Numbered from the stretch's first letter, positions 11,888 through 21,640 are shown. The stretch is DNA of 64,000 bases from Janthinobacterium fluminis (GCF_028595325.1 NZ_JAQQXR010000007.1:124001-188000), one strand, 5' to 3'. The notes: generated from the sequence alone by a model not told the origin. Numbers and translations: made by a program.

Positions 11888-13042
11888 TCAGCCCCCTGGG
11901 CCGCTTCCGGCGGGGGCGCCGATGCGCGCGCTGGCGGCGACCAGCAGCAGCGCGCAGCCGAGGCCGGCGAAGGCCATGCTCAGGCTGGTGGCGTGGGCGA
12001 CGAAGCCGATCACGGCCGGCCCGGCCAGGATGCCGGCGTAGCCGAGCGTGGTGATGGCCGACACGGCCAGGCTGGCCGGCATGGCGCGCTGCTTGCCGGC
12101 GGCCGTGAACAGGATCGGCACGATGTTCGCCGCGCCCAGGCCGATCAGCACGAAGCCGGCGAGGCTGCCGGCCACGGACGGCGCCAGCACCGTCAGAAAG
12201 AAGCCGGCGGCGCCGCACAGGCCGCCCGCGAGCAGCACGCGCTGGCCGCCGAAACGGCGCACGATGTAGTCGCCGCTGAAACGGCCGGCCGTCATGGCGA
12301 TGGCGAACGCGGCGTAGGCGAGGCCGCCGCGCGCGGCGTCGACGCCGCGGCTGCCGGTCAGGAACAGCGCGCTCCAGTCGAGGATGGAGCCCTCGGCCAG
12401 GAAGACGATGAAGCACAGCAGGCCGATGACGATCACCGAGCCGTGCGGCATGACGAACAGCGGCGCGGCGCGGCCGTCCGGCTCGGCGTCGCGCAGCAGG
12501 TGGCCGCTGGCGGCGCGCAGCAGCGCCGCCAGCAGCGCGACGATGGCGGCGCAGGCCCAGGCCGGGTCCAGCCTCAGCCACAGCAGCAGGGCCATCAGGC
12601 CGGCGCCGGCGAAACCGCCGACGCTGAACAGCGCGTGGAAGCCCGACATCAGCGCGCCGCCGCCGGCCTTTTCAATGATGACGGCCTGGATGTTGATGCA
12701 GACGTCGAAGGTGCCGATGGCGGCGCCGAACAGCAGCAGCACCAGGCCCAGTTGCACGGGGCTGGCGGCCAGCGCCAGCCCCGGCAGCGCCAGCGACAGC
12801 AGCGCGCCCGAGGCGAGGATCACGCGGCGGCAGCCGAAGCGCGCCGCCAGCGCGCCCGTCAGCGGCATCGCCAGCAGCGAGCCGGCGCCCAAGCACAGCA
12901 GCAGCAAGCCGAGCGTGCCCTCGCTCAAGCCGAGGCGGACCTTGGCGTAGGGCACCAGCGGCGCCCAGGCGGCCATGGCCAGGCCGGCGGCGAGGAAGAC
13001 GAGGCGGGTGGCGCGGCGTTGCGGGGGACCGATGGGGTTCAT
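11888..13042 (-). CDS. MFS transporter, YbjJ-like
   Basis: 384-residue major facilitator protein with about twelve hydrophobic segments and the short loop motif ARFGCRR between helices 2 and 3. The sequence pattern resembles the YbjJ group of inner-membrane MFS proteins, whose substrates are poorly defined. It starts 30 nt after the stop of the DeoR-type regulator gene on the same strand, so the two probably form one operon under that regulator. DeoR regulators usually respond to phosphorylated sugars, which makes a sugar-related substrate the first guess, but nothing in the sequence identifies it. It converges on the REC-ATPase gene with only 13 nt between them. Confidence 0.82.
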   Translation of the reverse strand: MNPIGPPQRRATRLVFLAAGLAMAAWAPLVPYAKVRLGLSEGTLGLLLLCLGAGSLLAMPLTGALAARFGCRRVILASGALLSLALPGLALAASPVQLGLVLLLFGAAIGTFDVCINIQAVIIEKAGGGALMSGFHALFSVGGFAGAGLMALLLWLRLDPAWACAAIVALLAALLRAASGHLLRDAEPDGRAAPLFVMPHGSVIVIGLLCFIVFLAEGSILDWSALFLTGSRGVDAARGGLAYAAFAIAMTAGRFSGDYIVRRFGGQRVLLAGGLCGAAGFFLTVLAPSVAGSLAGFVLIGLGAANIVPILFTAAGKQRAMPASLAVSAITTLGYAGILAGPAVIGFVAHATSLSMAFAGLGCALLLVAASARIGAPAGSGPGG

Positions 13043-13072
13043 ATAGGCGTCTCGTGTAGGGTGGAAGGCGGT

Positions 13073-13849
13073 TCAGGCGGGGCGGGCGCGCAGCAGTTGC
13101 ACGCCGAGCGCGGCGAAGGCGTCGAGGCGCTCGGCGGCGACGTCGTGCTCGACCACCAGATGACTCAGGCGGGCGGCGGGCAGGACGGAAAACGGCGCGG
13201 CCGTGCCCAGCTTTTCGCTGGTGGCGGCCACCAGCACGGTCTGGCTCATGGCGGCGACGGCGCGCTTGAACTCGGCCTCCTCGTGGCTGAAGGCGGTGAT
13301 GCCGGCGTCGGCGTCGACGCCGCAGGCGCCGAGGAAGCACAGGTCGGCGCGGATCAGTTCGGCGTCGCGCAGCGCCTTCGCGCCCAGGCTGGCGCCGGCG
13401 CCGCGGTCGATGCGCCCGCCGATCAGGATGACCTCGATATTGGCCCGGTCCAGCAGGGCGATGGCGATGGCCGGCGCATTCGTCGCCACCGTCAGCGGCA
13501 AGTCCGGCAGGGCCTCGGCGATGGCCAGATTGGTCGAGCCGGCGTCGAAGAACAGCACGCTGTTGGCGCGCACCAGGCCGATGGCGGCCTGGGCCAGGCG
13601 CCCCTTGCGGTCCGGCGCCTCGCTGCGGCGTTCGCTCAGCGTGCCGGGCGTCGGCGGCAGCGGCAGCGCGCCGCCGTAGACGCGCTTGCACAAACCGGCC
13701 GCGGCCAGATCGCGCAGGTCGCGCCGTATCGTGTCTTCGGACACGTTCAATTGCGTGGCCAGGTCCAGCGCCAGCACGCGGCCTTCGGCCAGCAAGCGTT
13801 GTTGGATCAGGGCGTGGCGTTCTTTGAGCAGCAGGTTGGGAGTCGACAT
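13073..13849 (-). CDS. DeoR/GlpR-family transcriptional regulator
   Basis: 258 residues. The N-terminal DeoR helix-turn-helix (about 5-58) contains LNVSEDTIRRDLRDLAAAG, followed by a DeoR sensor domain with FFDAGSTN, the usual sugar-phosphate contact region. The start chosen is the ATG at 13849 (MSTPNLLLKERH), where family members begin; an upstream in-frame start would add 29 atypical residues. It is the first gene of a two-gene unit with the MFS transporter and probably represses it and itself. The AT-rich upstream segment 13855-13905 contains the repeated word CGTGCA (13860 and 13890 areas), a possible operator. Confidence 0.88.
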   Translation of the reverse strand: MSTPNLLLKERHALIQQRLLAEGRVLALDLATQLNVSEDTIRRDLRDLAAAGLCKRVYGGALPLPPTPGTLSERRSEAPDRKGRLAQAAIGLVRANSVLFFDAGSTNLAIAEALPDLPLTVATNAPAIAIALLDRANIEVILIGGRIDRGAGASLGAKALRDAELIRADLCFLGACGVDADAGITAFSHEEAEFKRAVAAMSQTVLVAATSEKLGTAAPFSVLPAARLSHLVVEHDVAAERLDAFAALGVQLLRARPA

Positions 13850-13941
13850 AAGCTTGAATCGTGCATGAATGCGCATAAATATACGAAAACGTGCAAAATT
13901 AGTCAAGCGTTTCCTACCGTGGCCAAGCGCTGGCATGGATG

Positions 13942-13974
13942 AAAAAAAGGGGACAGACCGTCAAGTCTGCCCCC
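13942..13974 (-). terminator. intrinsic terminator of the chemoreceptor gene
   Basis: Read on the minus strand, a GC-rich hairpin (GGGGGCAGAC / GTCTGTCCCC with loop TTGACG, one A-C mismatch) is followed directly by a run of T residues. It lies 37 nt past the stop of the chemoreceptor gene. Its GGGGaCAGAC arms resemble words in the REP-like repeat at 36478-36582, so it may belong to a dispersed repeat family used as terminators. Confidence 0.8.
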
Positions 13975-14010
13975 CAAAACACTCCCTGCTATTTCCTGCG
14001 GAGTTCGTTC

Positions 14011-15693
14011 TTACTCGTTCATGCACGCCGCCGTTTCAGCCGCGGCCGCATCGCCGGCCAGTCTTTGCTGCGGCTTGCGTGCGGGCGGCAGGGGCCTGGC
14101 GGGCGCCGGCAGGCGCTGCGCCGGCACCGGCGCAGCCAGCGTGTCGAACTGGAACACGCTGACCACCTCGGTCAGGCGGCGGGCCTGGTCTTGCAGCGAC
14201 TCGGCGGCGGCGGCGGCTTGCTCGACCAGCGCCGCATTCTGCTGCGTCACGCCATCCATCTGGAAGATCGCCTGATTGATCTGGGTGATGCCATCGCTCT
14301 GCTCCTGGCTGGCGGCCGTGATGTCGTTCATGATGCCGGCCACCCGCTTCACGCGCGCGACGATGTCCTGCATCGTCGTGCCGGCCTGGCCCACCAGTTT
14401 GCTGCCGGCGGCCACCTTCTCGGCGGAGTCGCCGATCAGGGTCTTGATTTCCTTGGCGGCGGCGGCGCTGCGCTGGGCCAGATTGCGCACCTCGGCGGCG
14501 ACGACGGCGAAGCCGCGCCCCTGCTCGCCGGCGCGGGCCGCCTCGACGGCCGCGTTCAGGGCCAGGATATTGGTCTGGAAGGCGATGCCGTCGATGACGC
14601 CGATGATGTCGCCGATCTTGCCGGCCGAGGTATTGATGTCGTGCATGGTTGCGACGACGCGCTCCACCACGGCGCCGCCCTGGACCGCCACCGCCGACGC
14701 CGAGGCCGCCAACTCGTTGGCTTGCTGGGCGTTGTCGGCGTTGCGCTTGACGATGCTGGTCAGCTCGTCCATCGACGCCGCCGTCTGCTCCAGCGCGCTG
14801 GCCTGTTGTTCGGTACGGCTGGACAAGTCCATATTGCCGGCGGAAATTTGCGTGGACGCCGTGGCGATCGTCTCGGTGCCGCTGCGCACCTGGCCGATGA
14901 TGTGGACGAGCTTGTCGCGCATCGACTGCATCGCAAACATCAGGCTGCCGTGGTCGCCCGCCTTGACGTCCAGCGCCACGGCCAGATTGCCTTGCGCAAT
15001 GGTTTCGGCGATGTGGGCGGCGTGGCTCGGTTCGCCGCCGAGCTGCCTGAGCAGGCCGCGCGTGATCAGCAGGCCGACGGCGGCCGCCAGCAGCAAGGCC
15101 GCCGCGCCGAACGCGAGCATCAGCTTGCGCGCGCTGGCGTAGGTGGCGTCGGCCAGCGCGCCGGCCGCCTCGATGTGCTCGACCTGGTAACGTATCATGC
15201 TGTTGACGGCGTCCTTGTAGGCGGCCAGCGCCGGACGCAATTCATGGTTCAGATAGTTTCTGGAATCTTCACGCTGGTCCGCCGCGATCAGGGTGACCAG
15301 ATGTTCCTGGCCGACCAGATAGGTGCTGCGATGGGCGGCGATTTGCTGGAACAGCTCCTTCTCCTTGTCCGTCACCATCGCGCGCTGCAATTGATCGATA
15401 TTGTCTTTGATGACGGCGCGCGATTGCTCGATGATGACGGCCTGTTTCTGGTAATCGGCCTTGTCGTCGTTGAGCATCATATTGCGCAGCGCAACGGCGA
15501 TGTTGTTGATCTGCGTCATGGACTGCGAGGCCATGGAAATCTTCGGCCAATTGCTATGCACGATGCCGGAAGTGCCGTCGTTAAGCACCGCCAACTTCGC
15601 CAGGCCGATGGCGACGATAAGGATCAGGAGGGAGCAGACGGCGCCGAAACTGAGCGTCAGCCGGGTACCGATTTTCAATTCTGAGAAGTTCAT
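14011..15693 (-). CDS. methyl-accepting chemotaxis protein
   Basis: 560 residues from the ATG at 15693 ([12 protein letters not shown]); an upstream ATG would add 21 atypical residues. One TM segment (about 14-33), a ~160-residue periplasmic four-helix-bundle sensor region, a second TM (around 190-210), a HAMP linker, and a long cytoplasmic signalling domain with the highly conserved hairpin tip [20 protein letters not shown]. This tip binds CheA and CheW. The C terminus is Pro/Ala-rich and lacks a clear CheR-tethering pentapeptide. The ligand is unknown. It stands alone, ended by the terminator at 13942-13974. Confidence 0.94.
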   Translation of the reverse strand: MNFSELKIGTRLTLSFGAVCSLLILIVAIGLAKLAVLNDGTSGIVHSNWPKISMASQSMTQINNIAVALRNMMLNDDKADYQKQAVIIEQSRAVIKDNIDQLQRAMVTDKEKELFQQIAAHRSTYLVGQEHLVTLIAADQREDSRNYLNHELRPALAAYKDAVNSMIRYQVEHIEAAGALADATYASARKLMLAFGAAALLLAAAVGLLITRGLLRQLGGEPSHAAHIAETIAQGNLAVALDVKAGDHGSLMFAMQSMRDKLVHIIGQVRSGTETIATASTQISAGNMDLSSRTEQQASALEQTAASMDELTSIVKRNADNAQQANELAASASAVAVQGGAVVERVVATMHDINTSAGKIGDIIGVIDGIAFQTNILALNAAVEAARAGEQGRGFAVVAAEVRNLAQRSAAAAKEIKTLIGDSAEKVAAGSKLVGQAGTTMQDIVARVKRVAGIMNDITAASQEQSDGITQINQAIFQMDGVTQQNAALVEQAAAAAESLQDQARRLTEVVSVFQFDTLAAPVPAQRLPAPARPLPPARKPQQRLAGDAAAAETAACMNE

Positions 15694-15929
15694 TTTCCAC
15701 GATCTTTTTCCATGTAGAGCGCATTGAATATACGCCCCTTTGCCGTTTTCCAGCATGCGCTGTTCTGACTAGGTCGTTAGGGCTATGGAGTTGCGCGGCA
15801 CAGGTGTGCGTGGAAAGTGATGCGGCTTGCCGGGAGGGCGCTCGCGGGTTTGGCTTTGGTCTTCGGCGTGCTTCAACCTAGTGCGCAACTGCGTGCGTCA
15901 TTTAAGCACGCCAATATCAGTTTCGTCTT

Positions 15930-16190
15930 TCAGTTTGCAGGCGCGGTAGCGCGCTCCAATTCGTCCAGCCAGCGAATAGCTTGTTCGCGGCTGGTCCCGC
16001 ACATTTCCTCCGACGGCTGCAACCCGCCGCAGAACGGTGGCCGTTCCGGTTTCCCGAAGATGCGGCAGCGATTGTCGTCCCCAAGCTGGACGCACCTGAC
16101 ACCGGCAGGTTTCCCATCGGGCATTCCAGGTATCGGACTGCAAATGGAAGGAGCGGTGCAGCAGGCGCCACAACCATCACGACAGTTCAT
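15930..16190 (-). CDS. YkgJ-family cysteine-cluster protein
   Basis: 86-residue protein starting [11 protein letters not shown] with eight cysteines in the YkgJ (Fe-S cluster containing) pattern: C3, C7, C10, C11, C17, then C33, C42, C54 and a later one. These proteins are thought to bind zinc or an iron-sulfur cluster; their biochemical role is not established. The 236-nt gap between its stop and the chemoreceptor start shows no further gene. It is transcribed in the same direction as doxX, 160 nt downstream of it. Confidence 0.85.
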   Translation of the reverse strand: MNCRDGCGACCTAPSICSPIPGMPDGKPAGVRCVQLGDDNRCRIFGKPERPPFCGGLQPSEEMCGTSREQAIRWLDELERATAPAN

Positions 16191-16350
16191 AGTATCTCTT
16201 TAGTTGACAAGCGGCTGGCCAGCGGACATTCCGGGAATGGTTATCGATGGGGGCGGCATTTCCATTTCGGAATGCGCCAAACCCCAAGTATACACGCCCG
16301 CCGCCCCCATCCTGCGCGGATCGGGGGCGGTGCGGCTTGCCTGCTGCCGC

Positions 16351-16773
16351 TTAGGCGGCGCGCGACAGCGCAGGCGCGGCTTTGCGGTTGTCGAGGCTGT
16401 ATGCGCCGGCGCCGAAGGCCACCACTTGCAGCAGGCCGCCGGCCATCGCGAAGTTTTTCAGCAGGTGAATCATCTGGTTCTGGTCGCCGATGGCGTGGTG
16501 GAAGGCCAGGCCGGTGACGATGGAAAAGGCGGCCAAGGCCAGTGCCGTCAGGCGCGTCTGCAAGCCCAGCGCGAGGGCCAGGCCGCCGCCGATTTCCACT
16601 GCGATCGCGCCGAGCAGGGCGAGGGTGGGGAAGGGCAGGCCCATCGCGCCGATGTAGCCTATCGTCGCGGCCGGCGCGGCGATTTTGCCCACGCCGCTGA
16701 TCAGGAAAATGGCGGCCATCAGGATGCGGCCGATGGTTGGCAGGGACGTTTGTGCGGTGGTCGTGGTGTTCAT
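16351..16773 (-). CDS. DoxX-family membrane protein
   Basis: 140 residues from the ATG at 16773, which has AGGAG at 8-nt spacing. Four predicted hydrophobic segments and the DoxX opening LPTIGRILMAAIFLISGVGK are present. DoxX-like proteins are linked to quinone or redox stress in several bacteria and are often controlled by a divergent LysR regulator, as here. A 9-bp-arm inverted repeat (16827-16881) lies between the two genes. The function beyond family membership is unknown. Confidence 0.88.
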   Translation of the reverse strand: MNTTTTAQTSLPTIGRILMAAIFLISGVGKIAAPAATIGYIGAMGLPFPTLALLGAIAVEIGGGLALALGLQTRLTALALAAFSIVTGLAFHHAIGDQNQMIHLLKNFAMAGGLLQVVAFGAGAYSLDNRKAAPALSRAA

Positions 16774-16826
16774 GGTGTTGGCTCCTGGTTGTTGGTGAGG
16801 CGATGTGTTCATAGTAAAGACTGGCA

Positions 16827-16881
16827 ATGTATCGCGGAAGCCTATATATTTCGATGATATATATCTGATGGGGCGATACAT
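16827..16881. promoter_or_regulatory. divergent promoter region with paired operator half-sites
   Basis: ATGTATCGC (16827-16835) and its exact complement GCGATACAT (16873-16881) frame the doxX/LysR intergenic region, 37 nt apart. Between them is an AT-rich core, including the palindrome GATATATATC (16856-16865). The right half-site overlaps the proposed LysR start codon. The layout fits two operators bound by a LysR tetramer controlling doxX and its own gene. This is inference from symmetry. Confidence 0.5.
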
Positions 16882-17770
16882 GCTGGATGGAATGTCGATG
16901 GATCAATTGCGCACCTTTATCGCCGCCGCCGACGAGGGCAGTTTTTCGGCGGCGGGGCGCAAGCTGCGGCGGGCGCAATCCGTGGTCAGCCAGACGCTGG
17001 CGAACCTGGAGTTGCAGATCGGCCTGGCGCTGTTCGACCGCAGCGGGCGCTATCCGCAGTTGACGGACGCCGGGCGCGCCCTGCTGGGCGCCGCCCGCGT
17101 CGCGGCCGGCAGCATGGACGACTTCAAGGCCAAGGCGCGCACGCTGGCCGAGGGGCTGGAGCCGGAACTGGCGGTGGTGGTCGACGTCATGTACCCGATC
17201 GCCGCGTTGACGGACGTGGTGCGCGCTTTCCACGCGGCGTTTCCCGGCACGCCGCTGCGCCTGCATGTGGAGGCGCTGGGCGCCGTGCTGCAGCCGGTGC
17301 TCGACGGCCGCTGCCGCATCGGCGTGCTCGGTTCGCTGCCGGACCTGCCGCAGGACTGCAACGCCGAATACCTGTTGTCGGTGCCGGCCGTCAGGGTGGT
17401 GGCGCCCGGGCATCCGCTGGCCGCGCTGGGCGGCGTGATTGCGCACAGCGTCGCCGCCGCCCACGTCCAGCTGGTGCTGACGGACCGCTCGACGCTGACC
17501 GAGGGGCGGCATTTCGGCGTCCTGGCGGCGCAGACGTGGCGCCTGGCCGACCTGGGCGCGAAGCACGCCTTCCTGCTGGCCGGCCTGGGCTGGGGCAGCA
17601 TGCCGTTGCCGATGGTCGCCGACGATCTCGCGCGCGGCGCGCTGATGCAGATCGAGCTGGAGCCGGACCCGGCGGTTGGCCCCGTGTTTTCCATGCGCGC
17701 GATCCACCGCAAGGACGCGCCGCCCGGCCCGGCCGGTCGCTGGTTCATCAAGCGCCTCAAGCAGCAGTGA
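16880..17770 (+). CDS. LysR-family transcriptional regulator
   Basis: 296 residues from the ATG at 16880, preceded by GGGG at 6-nt spacing; ATG codons at 16868, 16892 and 16898 are alternatives. The helix-turn-helix (about 5-62) contains GSFSAAGRKLRRAQSVVSQT, followed by a LysR substrate-binding domain. It is divergent from doxX and likely its regulator. The effector is unknown. A longer in-frame extension to 16805 would cover the probable promoter and is not credible. Confidence 0.86.
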   Translation: MLDGMSMDQLRTFIAAADEGSFSAAGRKLRRAQSVVSQTLANLELQIGLALFDRSGRYPQLTDAGRALLGAARVAAGSMDDFKAKARTLAEGLEPELAVVVDVMYPIAALTDVVRAFHAAFPGTPLRLHVEALGAVLQPVLDGRCRIGVLGSLPDLPQDCNAEYLLSVPAVRVVAPGHPLAALGGVIAHSVAAAHVQLVLTDRSTLTEGRHFGVLAAQTWRLADLGAKHAFLLAGLGWGSMPLPMVADDLARGALMQIELEPDPAVGPVFSMRAIHRKDAPPGPAGRWFIKRLKQQ

Positions 17771-17891
17771 GGCGCGGCGGCAGCGTGAGTTAAAAAAATA
17801 ACATTGTTGCTTGCGTGGCCTACGGAACCGGGCTTGCGTGGTATTTCTTATATTATAGTCAATAAGCGCAACTTATTTGACTGCAGAAACC

Positions 17892-19337
17892 ATGACGACC
17901 GACACGCATCCATCCCCCTTTGACAGCTTGATTTCGCTTGACCTGATCAGCGAAGCGCAGCGTGACATGGCGCTGGCGCACCCGCAATACGGCGAGATCG
18001 CCGACGACGCGGATCTGGTCCGCAACCTCCTGTGGCTGCTGTTTCGCGGCGTCGTATCCGAGGAGCAATTGGAGGAAAAGGCCGCCGAGCGCCTGCTGGC
18101 CAGGCGCATGGGCGAAGCGTTCGAGGAGCGCAAGGCGGTGCTGGAGCAGACCCTGAAGAGCCTGCATGTGCTGCGCGGCAGCATGAACCGCGACGTCCTG
18201 GAAACGTTGCACGTCGAAGGCTTGCTCGACGAGGCCGACCGCGACAAGGCGCTGCCGGAGGTGCCGACGGGGGAGGCGTTCACCTCGCCGGCGGCGGCGC
18301 TGGCCTGGATGGTGATGACGGAGTTGCTGGAACGCGAACAGTTCGATGCGTTGCAAGTTCGCGTGCGCGCCGAGCGCCTGGTCGACAGCGCGCGCGAACG
18401 GGTGCAGATCGTGGAAGATGCCGCCGAGATCCTGGCAAAGCTGCGCAAGGCGTATTACGCGGCCTTCTGGCGCCAGCTATTGCCGGGTTCGCCCTGGCTG
18501 TGGCTGGCCGGGCTGGCCGTCGTGGTCGGCGCGACCAGCTGGAATATGCTGACGCCCGACGCGGCGCCCGCCTGCGACGCCGAGGCGACGACCCGCTCGG
18601 TCAAGGGCATGCTGTTCAGGGCGCAAGTGGCGGCGCGCTCCGACATCCTGCACGGCGGCCTCGACGTGCCGGTGGACCGGCCAACCCTGGGCGACATCCA
18701 GGAAATCGGTTACGCGGCGGCCAAGCGGGTGCGCGGCTGCGCCGGCACGCTCGACGTCCACGGCGAAAAGATGCCATATGCCTATACGATCGCCCCCTCG
18801 GCCGTCGGCAAGGACGCGTTCACCATCACCGGAGCCGACCGGGCCATGGTGGAGGCGCGCTTCAGCCACATCGACGCCGACGGCCACTTCGGCAACAAGG
18901 CCGAGCCGGTGGGACGCGACAATGTCGAGCGGGCCTTCCGCGCCGGCGTCGAGGCGCTGCCGGGCGCCGCCGCGCACGGGCGGCGCGAGCGCATGCTGGC
19001 CGACATGCGCCGTCCCGGCGCGCTCAGCCCCAACGCGCCCGAGCGCGCGCGCGAGATCGCCGAGCTGGAGCCGCTGGGCGCCTGCCGCGCCGTCAAGGCC
19101 GGCACGCAATATGCCTGCCGCCTGCTGGTCGAGCGCAACGACCCGTTGCTGGCCGCCATCGGCGTCGGCTCCACCACCATCCTGCGGGGCGAATTCAGCT
19201 TCGAACGCGACGCGGGCGGGCAGGGGTGGCGCATGGCGCCCGGCTTCGCCGAGGAGTTCGCGCAAGCCATCGTCCGCGGGCGCGTCGACGCGCTGAAGGC
19301 GGACGCCGCGCCCGCCAAGGCCCTGCCGCCCCAGTGA
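17892..19337 (+). CDS. conserved-looking one-TM protein of unknown function
   Basis: 481 residues from the ATG at 17892; an in-frame TTG at 17877 is less likely. The N-terminal ~195 residues are acidic and helical, with EEQLEEKAAERLLARRMGE-like segments, and are predicted cytoplasmic. One membrane segment lies at about 200-217 (PWLWLAGLAVVVGATSW). The C-terminal ~260 residues would be periplasmic and contain four cysteines (two of them in the pairs CDAE and RGCAG regions) that could form disulfides. No family is recognised. It stands alone between the LysR gene and the TonB receptor gene, with an AT-rich promoter region (17795-17880) upstream. Confidence 0.8.
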   Translation: MTTDTHPSPFDSLISLDLISEAQRDMALAHPQYGEIADDADLVRNLLWLLFRGVVSEEQLEEKAAERLLARRMGEAFEERKAVLEQTLKSLHVLRGSMNRDVLETLHVEGLLDEADRDKALPEVPTGEAFTSPAAALAWMVMTELLEREQFDALQVRVRAERLVDSARERVQIVEDAAEILAKLRKAYYAAFWRQLLPGSPWLWLAGLAVVVGATSWNMLTPDAAPACDAEATTRSVKGMLFRAQVAARSDILHGGLDVPVDRPTLGDIQEIGYAAAKRVRGCAGTLDVHGEKMPYAYTIAPSAVGKDAFTITGADRAMVEARFSHIDADGHFGNKAEPVGRDNVERAFRAGVEALPGAAAHGRRERMLADMRRPGALSPNAPERAREIAELEPLGACRAVKAGTQYACRLLVERNDPLLAAIGVGSTTILRGEFSFERDAGGQGWRMAPGFAEEFAQAIVRGRVDALKADAAPAKALPPQ

Positions 19338-19418
19338 GGCGGGGCGGTGCGGCCGGTCCGCCTTGTGGGATTTCCTTGACTTCAGGGTGAGTCGGCAAGC
19401 GAAATGATGCCTGCGGGA

Positions 19419-19446
19419 ATCGCTATATACGCTAGTATACAGCGCC
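19419..19446. promoter_or_regulatory. candidate ModE (molybdate) operator
   Basis: ATCGCTATATA-N6-TATACAGCG. The left half equals the published ModE half-site ATCGCTATATA, and the right half matches its complement TATATAGCGAT at 8 of 11 positions, with the usual 6-nt spacer. It lies 30 nt before the ATG of the TonB receptor gene, in front of a receptor/ModA-like pair, which supports molybdate-responsive control. Confidence 0.7.
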
Positions 19447-19475
19447 ATCAAGCGCAGACATCGTAGGAGATTCCC

Positions 19476-21629
19476 ATGTGGTACCCCGTTTTGAGGCGGC
19501 TTTCCGGCGCCGCCAGCCCCGCGCTACTGTCGGCCGCGGCCGCATTGGCGGCGGCCCATCCGGTTTCGGCGCAGGAAACCGGCGCCGCGCTGCCGGACGC
19601 GGGGACCGTCCTGCTGGTGGGCAAGCGCAGCGCCGGGACCGGCCCATATCGCGTCGACAGCGTCGGCCTCGGCCCGCTCGGCCAGCGGGCCTGGCTCGAC
19701 ACGCCCCATGCCGTCAGCGTGGTGCCGGCCGAGCTGATCGAAAACCAGCAGATGAAAAGCGTGCGCGACGCCTTCCGCCACCTGCCGTCGGTGCAGGGCG
19801 AGAACGTGCGGCCGCAAACGCGCGGCTTGCAGGCCGGCGTCGTGCAAAACACGCGCATCGACGGCATGAACATTGCCGCCACGACCGACTATCCCGCCGA
19901 ACAGTTCGAGCGCATCGAAGTGCTCAACGGCCTGGCCGGCGCCCTGTACGGGCCGGCCAATCCGGCCGGCACCTTCAACTATGTGCTCAAGCGTCCGACC
20001 GCCGCGCCGCTGCGCCGGCTCAGCGTCGGCTATGCCAGCGCGGGCGGTCTGCTGGCGCACGCCGACCTCGGCGGCAGCTTCGGCGCCGCCGAGCGTTTCG
20101 GCTATCGCCTCAACCTGCTCGACGACAGCGGCGAAGGCTATGTCGACGGCAGCCGCCTGCGGCGCCGGCTGGCCAGCGTTGCCATCGACGCGCGCCTGGG
20201 CGCCGACACCGTGCTGGAAACCAACGCCAGCACCTATCGCTACCTGCGCAAAGGCTACGCCGGCACGTTTTTGCTGGCCAACAAGGTCGACTTCCCGGCC
20301 GCCCCCGATCCGACGCGGCCTTATGGCCAGACCTATGCCGGCGACGACAATGTGACCGACACCGTCAGCGCCCGCCTCCGCCAAGGCCTGGGCGGCGGCT
20401 GGTATTGGCGCGGCGGCGTCCAGCGCCAGATCGGCCGGCGCGCGTCGACGGCGCCGTCGAACACGCTCACCAGCAACGCCGGCAACTACACGACCACGGC
20501 CGCCACCACCACATACAGCCGCGACACGATCGGCAGTTACACCTTCGCCCTCGATGGCCAACTGCAAGCGGGCGGACTGGCCCACCAACTGGTGCTGGCC
20601 AGCACCGGCTTCGGCTGGGATCGCTACACCCCCTACAACACGGCAGCCATTACGCTGGGCTCGGCCAGCCTGGAGCGCCCGCAGCCCTTCAAAGAACCGC
20701 AATGGCCGGACTTCGGCAAACACTACCGCTCAGTCCACACCCGCCAGCAAACGCTGACGCTGGGCGACACCGTCCGCATTAACGCGCGCTGGTCGGCGAC
20801 GCTGGCGGCCAGCCAGAGCTGGATAGAGGTGAGCAATTTCAACAAGCTGGGCGCCACCACCAGCCGCTACAGCGGCCGCGGCCTCAGTCCGGCCGCCAGC
20901 GTCATGTTCAAGCCGCTGCCGGCCGGCAGCGTCTACCTCAGCTACGCCGACAGCCTCCAGCAGGGCGACGGGGCGCCCAGCGGCACGCGCAATGCCGGCG
21001 AGAATCTGGCGCCCTACCGCAGCAAACAATGGGAAGCCGGCTACAAGCAACAATGGCGCGAACTGAACCTGAGCGCCACCGTGTTCCGCATCGCCCGGCC
21101 GTTTGCCGCGACCGACCCGTCCGACCAGCGCTACAAGCTGCTGGGCGAACAAATCAACCGCGGCCTTGAACTGGGCGCGGCCGGCGCGGCCACGCCGCAG
21201 CTCAACGTGTTTGCCGGCCTGACCCTGCTCGATGCCCGGCTGCGCAATGCCGGCCAGGCTGGCGGCGGCGACAAACAAATCCTCGGGCTGGCGCGCCGCG
21301 TCGCCAGCGCCGTCGCCGACTACCGGCTGGGCGCCGTGCCGGGCCTGTTCCTCAGCGTCAGCGTCAGCGGCACGGGCCGCCGCCCCGGCAACAACAGCAA
21401 CAGCACCTGGGTCAGCGGCTACGGCACGGCCGACCTGGGCCTGCGCTACGCCGGCGCCGTGCTGGGCCAGGCGGCCACCTGGCGCCTGGCGCTCAACAAC
21501 GTCGGCGACCGGCGCTACTGGGCCAACATCGCGCCGGGCGGCCAGAACGGCTACAGCGGCACCGGCAATGGCACCGGCACGCTGGGCGCGCCGCGCACCG
21601 TGCAGGCGTCGCTGCAAATGAATTTATAA
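19476..21629 (+). CDS. TonB-dependent outer-membrane receptor, possibly for a molybdenum or tungsten complex
   Basis: 717 residues. The signal peptide is about 1-32 (cleavage HPVSA-Q). A plug domain follows, with PHAVSVVPAELIENQQMKS and the plug signature RIEVLNGLAGALYGPANPAGTFNY, then a 22-strand barrel ending RTVQASLQMNL. The family is usually called siderophore receptor. Here it is followed after 11 nt by a ModA-like binding protein and preceded by a candidate ModE box (19419-19446), so the cargo may be molybdate, tungstate or a metallophore complex rather than ferric siderophore. AGGAGA precedes the ATG. The last residue is Leu rather than the common Phe or Trp. Family call is firm; cargo is inferred. 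Confidence 0.9.
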   Translation: MWYPVLRRLSGAASPALLSAAAALAAAHPVSAQETGAALPDAGTVLLVGKRSAGTGPYRVDSVGLGPLGQRAWLDTPHAVSVVPAELIENQQMKSVRDAFRHLPSVQGENVRPQTRGLQAGVVQNTRIDGMNIAATTDYPAEQFERIEVLNGLAGALYGPANPAGTFNYVLKRPTAAPLRRLSVGYASAGGLLAHADLGGSFGAAERFGYRLNLLDDSGEGYVDGSRLRRRLASVAIDARLGADTVLETNASTYRYLRKGYAGTFLLANKVDFPAAPDPTRPYGQTYAGDDNVTDTVSARLRQGLGGGWYWRGGVQRQIGRRASTAPSNTLTSNAGNYTTTAATTTYSRDTIGSYTFALDGQLQAGGLAHQLVLASTGFGWDRYTPYNTAAITLGSASLERPQPFKEPQWPDFGKHYRSVHTRQQTLTLGDTVRINARWSATLAASQSWIEVSNFNKLGATTSRYSGRGLSPAASVMFKPLPAGSVYLSYADSLQQGDGAPSGTRNAGENLAPYRSKQWEAGYKQQWRELNLSATVFRIARPFAATDPSDQRYKLLGEQINRGLELGAAGAATPQLNVFAGLTLLDARLRNAGQAGGGDKQILGLARRVASAVADYRLGAVPGLFLSVSVSGTGRRPGNNSNSTWVSGYGTADLGLRYAGAVLGQAATWRLALNNVGDRRYWANIAPGGQNGYSGTGNGTGTLGAPRTVQASLQMNL

Positions 21630-21640
21630 GGGAAACAAAC

